A stretch of DNA of 64,000 bases from Ifrita kowaldi (Eukaryota > Chordata > Aves > Passeriformes > Cinclosomatidae): NCBI GenBank assembly GCA_013398055.1, contig VZRS01009682.1:25324-89323 (forward strand). The letters are read 5' to 3'. A program made the position numbers and the translations under genes. Below the pieces are notes generated by a model. It saw only the letters and a list, made by a program, of their open reading frames with translations, was not told the DNA's origin and did no database searches. Each line of letters starts with the position of its first letter. Position 1 is the first letter of the stretch. Positions 46,101-55,396 of the stretch are shown piece by piece.

Positions 46101-49100
46101 AGTGGGAAGGGTAAGCATTGAACGGGAATACCAAAATCTGTAGTAATTAATATATATTACAAAGGGGTCTGAAAGTGTTAGTGTGGACAGATGTTAAGAA
46201 GATGAAGATAGATATAAACATTGCTTGCTTATCCTTTTAACCTGGTTTGGGTTTATTTTTTTATTAGTTTAAGAGATCAGCCTGCCAGTCCTCACACAGG
46301 TGTGTCTGGCTGCTGAGCCTGCTGGACAGCACAGAGGAATAAACATCCTCTTTCTGTAGTTTGTGTTCTTCTGAGAGCTGTTTTGAGTCTTGATGTTCCA
46401 TCTTAAATAGTGGTGTCATTTCACCTGAGTAGCACTTGTGACAGTTGTCTTTTCTCTGAGGTGACAGCCACCACCCTGCTGGCTGCTCTCTGTCACCCCA
46501 GCCTTGTTTTCCTTCTGTCCCAGGAGTTCTTCAGCGTTGCATGGACAACCCTCACGATGGTGATCAGCGATAGCCGCAAGAAAGCTCACAACATCCTGGC
46601 AGCTGCAGGGAGGAGAGGGATTGTCAAACTGATCCATGTGGCAGCTGACTTCTGCTATGGAGAGATAAAAGCTCACAAAAAGCCCATTGCTACTGTCTGC
46701 TTCAGCCCAACCCAAGAGACCCACCTCTTCAGTAAGTCTGCTTCAGAATCCCTAGTTTTAGTGCTGATGTGGAGAAGTCAGGGCTTCCTTAACAAGGGGA
46801 ATTGTCGCCAGGGCAAGCAGGGACACACAAACAAAAGGCAGACATTAGGGAGAGAGCATTGTTATTCTCCTGTGGCAGCAATCTCCAGCAGGAACAGCTT
46901 GTTTCAGCCAGAGCCTGGCTCTTTAGCTGAGGTGCAGCAGCTCCTCTTTCTCCCTTGGTGGCTCTCAGGGTGGCTGTCACACACACATTAGCCACAAACA
47001 AGCCCAGGAGTGGATCTGTTCCACAGGGATGAGTAAGAAGAATGGCAGAGCAGGCAGCTGGGAGCCAGGCAGTGGCAGGGCTCTCCTCCAGCACAGCAGC
47101 CTATTATGGGCTGTTGGGTTTCATTTTATCCAACAATGTGCTTAATTGATTTTGATTTTTTTTTTTTAATGCGCGTTCTATGCCTCGGCAGAGATTTCTA
47201 TTCAGGTCCTGATGTCAAGGAGAGCTTTGCCACACACAGTAGGGCCCACAGAGGCTGTGGCTCGTGGACTGGTAATGAACCATCATGTTACAAATTGTAA
47301 CTGCATTGTCAGGCTGTACAGTGAGCTGGTACAGAGCCATTCAGGCCACACCTGCACCCCACAGCACATTGTTTCTCTTGCCTACAATTACCCACATCCT
47401 GGAGTGGTTAGAGTGCTACATGAACCATTAAAAGTGGAATGGTTTTTAGAATAGGCAGTACCTTTCAAGAAGCAGCTCAGGAGTGCCCAAAGCAGAAGCA
47501 GAGGAAAGGATAAGGAGGTTGGTAGAAGGGGTAAGGAGGTTGGTAGCACAGCCATATAATGGTGTGGACAGCAAGGCTCGTTATATTTCATAGAAAACTT
47601 TAGAGTAATAAAGGGAGAATCTTTGCATCCCTTTTGGGGAGAGGACACCAACAAACTCTGAGTTTGAGGGCAGCCATCTGATGAGGGTCCAGGTTACTCA
47701 GAGTAACCTCTTAGAACTGTTTCTGCTTTCAGTGTCAGCTTGGTGACATGTTTCTCACCCTGTGTCAGTGCCTAACTTTCCCAATGGGACCTGTTGTGGA
47801 TATGAACACAGTAAGCCATGGATATGTGGAATTAAGTGGTGTCTGTCTGAGAGTAGAGGTTGGAGCTCATATTTTAGATTCCACTAGAAGCCCTGACCAG
47901 AAACCAGAGGGCCACTAACTAATGACCTTGGGAAGCCACAACTCAGTAATGGACACCAGGAAACAAACTTTGTTTTATCTGCCCCTCTTAGAGCACAGGA
48001 TAAGAACACTGACTGTGCATGTGTGACAATGTCTGGGAAGTGCTGGGCCAGGAGCCTTGGGAACTGCTGCTGTGCTTTAATGAGCTCTCTGGTGCCACAG
48101 CCTTAGAGGGTGACTGTGACTCAGGCAGAATTGCCAGCTAGCACGAGAAGAGCCAGATGAGCAGCGGTGTCACTACCTGCTTCTCTTCTGTGTCCCACAG
48201 CTGCATCCTATGACAAGCGAATTGCACTCTGGGATATTGGGATTCCAGACTGTGACTACAATTTCAAAGCAAGGTAAAGGTTCAAAAACCAGATGTGGCC
48301 AGTCCAGGAGCCTGGAACTATCACGTCACAGCACCACTTAACTGCTTGTTCTCTGCTTTTTTTTAGCCAGCTGCTGGTGCTGGAAACGGCCTCTATCCCC
48401 CTCCGGATTGCCCTGGTCCCCACCTGCCCGGAGCAGTACCTGCTGGCAGGCTGTGAAGATGGCTGCTTTGCTTGGAACATAAAACTGGATAAGGGACAAA
48501 AAAGCAGGTGAGAATCACAAGCTGGGGGCATGCATTTGCTTTCCATAACAAGAAGAGATGGTCCTAGCAAAGGCTCGATTTCTAACTGAGGAGGTCTGAG
48601 CAAAAGCAGCATGTCCTTCCAAACTTAAAACATCCTTCCCTTCCCAGAATGGCCAGAAAAAATGGGAGCATGATGCTCAAGGACTGTTGAGAGCTTGTAT
48701 GAAGGCTGCAGTCTGCAGGTGTTGCAGGCTGCTTTGCAGGAGTGTAATCCAATACCCCAAAACTTAAGGGTGTGTCATCTCCAGGTAGTGTAACGGAGCG
48801 TAAATTTTTGGATCGATTTCCAGTCTCACAATGAGGCCTTCCCTGCTCCTGGTACACGAGGTAACCCAGGAAACTGGCACTCTCTGGGAGATCAGGAAAA
48901 GTTACAAGGAAGAAGCAAGTAAAGTCATGCCCTGCTGGTAAATACTAACCCTGATGCCTGCAAAAGAGGTGGAGTGGAACAGCAAGCTCTTGAGCAAACA
49001 GGTTTCTGCTGTATTAATAAACCCAGGTGACCAAAAGTGTAAGTTCAAGGGGGAATGCACCTGAGCTTGGCAAGAGACTCACTAACACACAAATTTCCTT

Positions 49101-51844
49101 CTGGGCTCTGCACCCGGGTGCCCTTTCACTGCTGGCTGTTCAGGCCTTGGCTCATTTCACTCTTCCCCCTGCTCTAGGCCTTTTGAAGCCATATTCCAGT
49201 TTCCTGATGATGAAAGCATGACAACATCTCACAGGGTTGACGGTTTGGCTTTTCTCAATGATGATGTTGTTGGTGAGTATAAACACAACAGCCCAATCCC
49301 AAAAACAGTGGGGCATCTCAGGGTGTGCAGGGTGAAGCCAGCACAATGAGCAGAGGGGCTGAACAGGGTGTCACAGCCTCTTCTTTAGCTTTGGGGGGGC
49401 TACACAGGATGGAGCTGTCTCCCAGAGTCACCTGTCTTTCCCAAAAATGTGGCCTAGAGTGCAAACCTGTTCTTGGACAGGACTGGAAATCAAATGGACA
49501 CATCCCTGAGAGCACACTTGGCCAAGCAGTGCCAATGTGGAAGGGAGGAGAGTCCCTTTCTGCTGGTGGCAACAGTACTTTTTTTCAGGGGAACTGGGGG
49601 TTTCACATCATGGGCTGGCTCTTTCTGAACAGCTTATGCTTGTTCTGCGGCTCAGGAACATAAGCATAGCACTGAAAATCTCTCTGCAACCTCCAATTAT
49701 ACTGAAATAAGGTAAAGCAGGTGGAAACAGTTGCTGCTGGATCAGATCCCATGTCTTAAAAGCCATATTCTGCATGGACCACCTCTGTCTCGATGCATTT
49801 TGCTTCTCAGCAGCTGACACAGCTTCTCCCTTCTTTCTTCCCTAGTTTCCAAGAGCTCCAAACCAGGATGCATATACTTGTGGAGCTGGAGCAGGTCTTT
49901 TGATGCCAAGGGAAAAGGATGCCAACGGACAATGTCTGCGGTTATTCTGGCTGAGCTGGAGTGGTCCACGACAGACATGTCCTACCTGACACTCAGCACC
50001 TGCCCAGGTAGGCAGCACTCATTTCCTGGGTAATGCTTTGCCCAGGTGTCCATGGCTCTCCTTTGATCCATGGGAGCAGCCTGGAGCTGGAAGCAGAGGC
50101 CTGGATTTCAGAGCCCATCAGGGAGCTCTGCTCTCCCCTCTGCAGTGCAGCTCCAGCACTGCGCAGCCTCAGCCCAGCACCAGCTGGGTGGGAACAACAC
50201 GAGTAATAAATAATTACAGCTGCACCCTCTGCCCTCCAAGGGGGGACAGCCAAGGCTTGAGGGGTCTTTCTTGCACAGGTTTTCAAAGCACAGAGCTCAG
50301 GGCTGGGAGCTGTGGAGCCACTGGGATGCTGAGTGCATCTGTGGGCTGGAGACTGACAAGGAACAGACAAACCTGATCCAGTCAGCACTTCCCAAAACCA
50401 GTCTAAAAAAGGTCAGGAGAAATCCCAAAGCATTTAGCACTCATTTTTCTACACTGAAGATAGCTGGTTTATCTTCAAATGAATTGAGTTCTTTCAGAGC
50501 AAGGTAGATTCATATTTTTGTGCCAGAAAGGGAATTTTACTGAAATATGGCACCCTCCATTGGGATCCTGCAGCTCTCCTGAATCTCTGCTTTACAGCAG
50601 AACACTCCCAGCTCCACACTCGTTTTCCAGCTTTTTCTTCTGCTCTCACAGCAAAAGAGTACGTGTTCTGTGGGGATGAAAAGGGCAGTGTGTGGATGTA
50701 CAACCTCTCCAGCTACACCACAGCCTGGGGCTCTGCAAAGGGAAAGCGCTCGGAGCGGAGGATCTCTCCCACACAGGTAGGTCCAAGGTCCTCTTTGGGG
50801 CCTCCCTTCCACCCCAGGGCAGCTGATCCCACTCCTGAGCAGGTTTATCCCAGAACATGCCTTGTGTTTCCACACCTGACACTCACAAGCAATTAAAAGC
50901 AATATGCAGAGCGTGGCCAAGGCTGTTCACTGGGACAGGAATGAGGAGCTGCAAAGCAAATCTGTCACCCCCTGCAGCTCTTCCTAGAAGAGCCCTGAAA
51001 CAGTGGTTAAACTGGGGAGCATGAGAGCACAGCTGTGCAGGCAGCACCACATCCCCCAGGGAGGGGAGGGAAGCCAGAGTGAACATTCCCTGGCAGGAAA
51101 GGGCTCACTGCTTCCCTATGCTCACTGCCCCTTTTTCTGCCCAGTATTTCCCTCTGGAGACAGTTCTCTTTGGGGCAGTCACTGCTCCCTTGCCTGGCCC
51201 TCTGAGAGGACAATCACAAACACTCTCAAAGGCTCTCACCCACTGGTCTGGAGCTACATTAGACAGAGGTATGAAGTGACCCAGTGTCCCATCATTTCTT
51301 CACTGGAAGGGTTATTCAGGTATTGGAAGGGGCTGCCCAGGGAGATGGTGGGGTCACCGTGCCTGGAGGTGGCACTCAGAGCTCTGGTCTGGGTGACAAG
51401 GTGGTGCTTGGTCACAGGTTGGACTCAGTGCTCTGGGAGGTCTTTTCCAGCCTCAACGATTCTGTGATTCCACAGGCTTTTGGAAGTGCATTGCCAAGCC
51501 ACCAACCAGTTCCTCTGGGACTGAGGTGCAGCTGTTTTCACTTGGCCCTCCCTGCTCAAGCCCCTCTGCACTAAACCCTGGCCCTTTAGGAATATCACAC
51601 AGCTCCACCAGCCCCTCAGAAAAGGGCAGAGCCTCTGACTCAGGCTCCCCAGGGCCCCACCTCCCCCTCAGACACAGCACCACGCCCTCTGTTCTCCCCA
51701 CAGATCCTCAAGTGGCCGGAGCTCCGGGTGAACGGGGAGCAGCCTCCTGAAATCCTGGTGAACAACGTGGTAGCAGACCCTGCCTTCACCTACCTGGTTG
51801 TGCTGACCAGTGTGAACATAACAGCAATCTGGAAGAAGTCATAG
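38183..51844 (+). CDS. LRWD1: Leucine-rich repeat and WD repeat-containing protein 1 (ORCA)
   Basis: Fifteen coding exons: 38183-38262, 40202-40436, 41649-41768, 43023-43175, 43859-43999, 44652-44993, 45608-45734, 45981-46090, 46524-46731, 48201-48273, 48367-48507, 49178-49272, 49846-50007, 50652-50776, 51704-51844. All junctions are GT-AG, and the lengths sum to 2253 bases, i.e. 750 residues. An in-frame TGA precedes the ATG. From family knowledge LRWD1 binds the origin recognition complex, stabilises it on chromatin and is enriched at heterochromatin carrying repressive marks. It has N-terminal leucine-rich repeats and a C-terminal WD40 propeller. It is about 100 residues longer than human LRWD1 (647), mostly because of the linker exon at 44652-44993. 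It is tail-to-tail with POLR2J. Confidence 0.96.
40762..41030 (-). mobile_element. CR1 LINE 3' fragment, antisense, in LRWD1 intron 2
   Basis: Begins CATAGAATCACAGAATGG and continues TTTGGAAGGGACCTTAAAGC, GGGCAGGGACACCTTCCACT and GCAGCCACAGCTTCTCTGAG. It contains a small internal duplication around TTTCCTAATATCT near 40960-41000. Confidence 0.93.
43859..45734 (+). CDS. LRWD1: LRWD1 charged linker exons (enlarged)
   Basis: Exon 43859-43999 encodes an acidic stretch (EPEEKMDENEEES). Exon 44652-44993 encodes 114 residues rich in Lys, Ser, Gln and Glu with basic clusters (TPSKRKRNHSKSS, NSKRK). Exon 45608-45734 re-enters homology with EPLHFLQCHSKGNSRED. The linker is predicted disordered from composition, and about 80 residues longer than in human. 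The basic clusters could act as nuclear localisation signals. Confidence 0.85.
45981..51844 (+). CDS. LRWD1: LRWD1 C-terminal WD40 propeller exons
   Basis: Recognisable WD-type blades are: TVATCGGESVCLIDCETG; FFSVAWTTL with ILAAAGRRGIVKLIHV; KPIATVCFSPTQETHLFTAS, then YDKRIALWDIG; YLLAGCEDGCFAWNI; GLAFLNDDVVVSKSSKPG with CIYLWSW; and EYVFCGDEKGSVWMYNL. The frame closes with TYLVVLTSVNITAIWKKS. This propeller mediates ORC and heterochromatin binding in the mammalian protein. Confidence 0.9.
51291..51470 (+). mobile_element. CR1 LINE 3' fragment in the last LRWD1 intron
   Basis: A sense CR1 end: GGTATTGGAAGGGGCTGCCC, GCCTGGAGGTGGCACTCAGA, GGTCACAGGTTGGACTCAGT and a final ACGATTCTGTGATTC. Confidence 0.9.
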
Positions 51845-52061
51845 TCCCCTGTGCCACAGTCTCACCCCCGTGCTTTGACCTAGTGCAGTATTAGTGACTG
51901 TTACCCATGTGCCCATGAACGTTTTCTAGACCAGCTTTATGTGCAAGATGAAAAAAAAACAAGGTAAGAGTTTGTTAAATTCATCAATTCGTTGTAAACA
52001 TCCGGTTTCTTTTACTGTAAGTTTTCACAATTTGTGCATTTGTTTTATAGAAATGACACTT

Positions 52062-52067
52062 AATAAA
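52062..52067 (+). terminator. LRWD1: LRWD1 polyadenylation signal
   Basis: AATAAA about 220 bases after the stop codon. Cleavage near 52085 is expected. Confidence 0.7.
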
Positions 52068-52234
52068 ACAAAATACCAGTTCAGTTGGCAGTGCCTGGAT
52101 TTTTTGGCAAGAAAAGCAGAGAGTTCATCTACAGCTGAGCAGCTTCTCATGCTGGAGTCGTACCCACAACAACCTCCCCAACAGCCCAGGACAAATATTT
52201 GCCTTAAGGCTCCAATTAGAAAACTAAAAATCAC

Positions 52235-52240
52235 TTTAAT
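52235..52240 (-). terminator. POLR2J: Candidate POLR2J polyadenylation signal
   Basis: ATTAAA on the minus strand, about 225 bases after the POLR2J stop. It is the best signal I find before the LRWD1 3' end. Confidence 0.5.
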
Positions 52241-52464
52241 GACTTATCCACCAAATCCAACATGACATTTATCCTCTTGGCAAAGTGCCTGCCTGCTATT
52301 AAAAAAACAACCAAACTGAAAATATTGCTGCTGCTGTCAAAAATTAAACAGAAGCGGGACAAGGGGGAAAATATTTGCCATGAATGGAGGTTTAAATATC
52401 TCATCCAACTACCAGACACATCATTCTGCCTCAGAAGTAGCAGTCTGCTCCAAAGGGAGGTATT

Positions 52465-53628
52465 TTACTCAATTCCTTCTTGTTTGTCCTTAATAGCAAC
52501 CTGTAAAACAAGAGCAAAAACACACAAGAGTTGTTACTGAGCTGGAGGTGGATGTTTAAACATTCCTGACTCTTCTGTGAAGCACAGCAACCCACAGTGG
52601 AAACCTCTACGCCACCAGAAAAATGATACTGAAATGAAAATCAGAACTTATTTACAAATGGGTGCCCTGGTGCTTTTTCCCAGCACATCAGAGGCAGGAT
52701 CTTAGTCACAGTCTCCCTGGTTTTGTCTGAGTAATATTTTGGGCAGATTAAATCTCAGCATTTAGGGGCTAAATAAATAAATACACTGACCAAAAGCAAT
52801 GAGCAGTGAAAATACTGGCCCAGAGTTTTGTCAGGAGAAGTAAAAAAAAACCCAAAATAAATACCCATTAGAGCAGCCAGGCTGTGCCATGCTTTGACAG
52901 CAGCTGAACAACACAATGAGTGTGGCTTGAATTAACTCATAAAAATAAAAACCAGCAGCTCTAAGACACACGATCCCATCCCTTTGATTAATTATAACAA
53001 GCCCAAATAGTTTTAAGGAACAAAATAAGCATACCCTGAACCTCTCTTCCAGGAGGGAGAGCTCACTGATCAGATCCGTGATGGCATTGGTGAAAGCTTC
53101 CTGGGGGCTGTAATCGGGGGTGGTTTGCACACGGATGATAATTTTGTGTTCCAGAGGGTGTGGGACCTTGTACCCTGCAAACAACACCTGCGGGTCTTTC
53201 AGCAACTGCCTGGAACGGGAATTAAAAAAAAAAAGAAAAAGAAAAGAAAACAGCAGTGAAATGAGNNNNNNNNNNAAATGAGGGGAGAAAAAGCCCCAAG
53301 CCTCCCCCCAAATTTCCTCCCCGCTTGAACTTACGACTTGATGATGTTCCCCAGCGTGTGGTCCTCCTTGTTGATGGTGAACAAGCAGGCGTTGGGCACC
53401 TTCGTGTCCTTGTTGATGGTGATCCTGAGGGGATGGGTGGGACATAGGGATGTTATCGATCCATGCGGGCGCGGGAACAGCGAGGGGCTGGGGGAAAGGC
53501 CCGGGCTCCCCCCTCCCCTTGCCCCCCAGCGGTCTGATTAGGGTTTAATTAGCCGCCTCCCGCGTGTCCCCTCACTTTTTCTCGCCCTCGAAGAGCAGGA
53601 AGGACTCGAAGGCCGGAGGCGCGTTCAT
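52465..53628 (-). CDS. POLR2J: DNA-directed RNA polymerase II subunit RPB11
   Basis: Four exons on the minus strand: 53628-53576, 53424-53335, 53209-53035 and 52500-52465. The sum is 354 bases and encodes 117 residues, the same length as human RPB11-a and almost identical to it (MNAPPAFESFLLFEGEKK at the start, QEGIE at the end). The ATG has G at -3. The small last exon encodes only VAIKDKQEGIE. RPB11 heterodimerises with RPB3, the eukaryotic counterpart of the bacterial alpha-alpha dimer, and nucleates Pol II assembly. The alpha-like motif is [20 protein letters not shown]. A 10-N gap lies in intron 2. In human this locus is a multi-copy family (POLR2J2, POLR2J3); only one copy is visible here. 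Confidence 0.98.
53266..53275. other. 10-N assembly gap in POLR2J intron 2
   Basis: Ten N next to an (A)nG-rich low-complexity tract at 53222-53250. Flanking exons are intact, so the gap does not affect coding sequence. Confidence 0.9.
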
Positions 53629-53700
53629 CCCGCTGTTGCTATGGCGGCCGCCGCTTCACTTCCGTCAACGTCACTTCCGTCCGCTGGATGCCGCTATCCG
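53629..53700 (-). promoter_or_regulatory. POLR2J: POLR2J promoter with paired ETS/CRE sites
   Basis: Immediately upstream of the ATG are two identical CACTTCCG boxes (ETS/GABP core, CGGAAGTG on the minus strand) at 53657-53664 and 53672-53679, 15 bases apart. An ACGTCA half-CRE lies between them, and an ATGGCGGC (YY1-type) at 53641-53648. This is a typical TATA-less housekeeping promoter; the assignment is by motif and position. Confidence 0.6.
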
Positions 53701-53854
53701 GCCCCACAGCGCCCCCAGGCGGGCGGGAGGACTCGCTGCACCAGTGGGCCCAGTTCCCGCGGGGCACTGGGGACGGCGCCAGGGGCAGGGCTGGCTCCGG
53801 CACCAGAGAAGGAGGACAACACACACCAGTGACCCCATCAGCGCTGCCCCCACT

Positions 53855-54310
53855 GCAGACACCGCCGCGGCGACCAGCCCACATGGCACCAGCAGGGGCA
53901 CTGGTGACGGCACCAGTGCCACCAGTAGCGCCAGCAGTGCCATGAGCAGAGACTCCAAGTGTGCCACCACTGCCAGCAACAGGCCACCAGCAGAACCACC
54001 AGTGATGGCACCAGGCTGCCACCAGCAGTGTTTTCACCGGGCCGCCGACAGAACCACCAGCAGCAGCAGCAGCAGGGCCGCCAGAAATGGCAGCAGCGGG
54101 CACGTCCAGCGACGGCAGCAGTGCCACCATCAGTAGCACCCCCAAGAGAACCCCACCAGCGCTTTTATCAGGCCCCCAGCAGAGCCACCAGTGATGCCAC
54201 CACCAGTAAGGCCACCAGAAATGGCGCCAGCGGGACCCTAAGAGATGTCACCAGTGTAAATGTCACCAGCAGCAGCACCAGTGCCACCAGCAGAGCTCTG
54301 GTCAGTCCCC
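53855..54310. repeat. CCAGCA/CCACCAG-rich minisatellite between POLR2J and RASA4
   Basis: A low-complexity array of GCCACCAGCAG, CACCAGTG and GGCACCAG blocks with irregular 12-36-bp periods, including a pure (CAG)n run near 54057-54080. Long open frames across it on both strands (Thr/Ser/Ala-rich or Val/Leu-rich) are repeat products. It fills the whole gap between the POLR2J promoter and the RASA4 3' end. Confidence 0.75.
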
Positions 54311-54360
54311 CAGCCAGCCCCAACAGACAGACAGGACAGGGCTGCAGGGTACAAAGTGCC

Positions 54361-54366
54361 TTTATT
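54361..54366 (-). terminator. RASA4: RASA4 polyadenylation signal
   Basis: AATAAA on the minus strand only about 60 bases after the RASA4 stop codon, so the 3'UTR is less than 100 bases. Confidence 0.75.
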
Positions 54367-54424
54367 GCCGCCGCCGTGGGCCCCGAGGCAGGAGGACCCG
54401 ACCCCCCGGGGGACAGTGGGTCCC

Positions 54425-55396
54425 TCACGTCTGCAGCTGCAGCAGGGCCGGGGCCGGGGGGGCCGGGGGCTGCGCCCGGCGGTGACAACTCTCCAGGTCC
54501 CCCAGCACCGCCAAGAGCCGGCTCAGCCCCTCGGGCAGGGGAGCGTCTGCGGGAGAGGGGAGGGACAGTGAGACCCCACAGCCCCGTGGGGACACCCCCG
54601 AACCACCACAGCCCCCTGGGGACATCTCCCAGCCAGAACATCCCCAACAAGATCCCCAAAGCCCCCCACTCCCAACCTACCTTCACCCCGGGGGCCGTTC
54701 TGGGCATCCTCTGGCTCCAGCAGCTCCCAGTACTTTTCCCTGGGGAGAGGGGGAGGAGAGGGACGGGCCCTTGACGGGAGGATGAGGGGCTGCAGGGGAG
54801 GTGCAGGGGGGTCTCCCGGCGGCAGGGACTCACCTGAGGGTCCCCCGGAGGCCCTGGAGGTGCTGGAAGAGGCGCTGAGCCTCCACCGTGGGGTCCAGGG
54901 GGTCACTCCAGTCCTGCAGGGTGACGCCGTGCCGGGTCCGGTCACATCCCAACCCTGCGGGGCAGCGGGGTCACCATCCGGGGGGACCCCCCAGCACCTC
55001 TGAGGAGCTCCGGGGCCACCTCCCCGTACCTGTCCTGTCCCGCTGGTGGCAGCAGCTCCATTTGTCCCCGCGGAAGACGCCGGGGTGGTAGGAGCGGAGC
55101 ACGCGGGGGTTGTTGCCGCACACCTTGCGCAGGGCTGACAGCCACTGGTTCAGCTCGTTGACACACTGCGGGGTTGGGGACAGTCAGAGGGACCCGCGGG
55201 CTGTGACACCGCCAGGGCTGTGACACCGCCAGGGCTGTCGCCGCTGTCCCCGCCCCACCTTGCACTGCAGGTAGGCTGTCTCCTGCTGCCCGCCCGTGCC
55301 CATGTAGACCACCTGCATGACGTGCGAGCTGCCGAAGCTCTTCTCCTCCACCTTCTCGGCCGCCAGGATGTCGCCCAGGGCGATGGCACCCATACG
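54425..55396 (-). CDS. RASA4: RASA4 PH-end, Btk zinc motif and C-terminal tail exons
   Basis: AAEKVEEKSFGSSHVMQVVY and CVNELNQWLSALRKV close the PH domain. The Btk motif follows, with zinc ligands in YHPGVFRGDKWSCCHQRD and the distal Cys of GLGCDRT. The tail (WSDPLDPTVEAQRLFQHLQG, EPEDAQNGPRGE) ends ALLQLQT, nearly the same terminal residues as the human protein. Confidence 0.92.

Noticed and set aside
53959..54774. 271-codon plus-strand open frame
   Set aside because: It runs through the CCAGCA minisatellite and then antisense through the last RASA4 exons, whose minus-strand coding is well supported.
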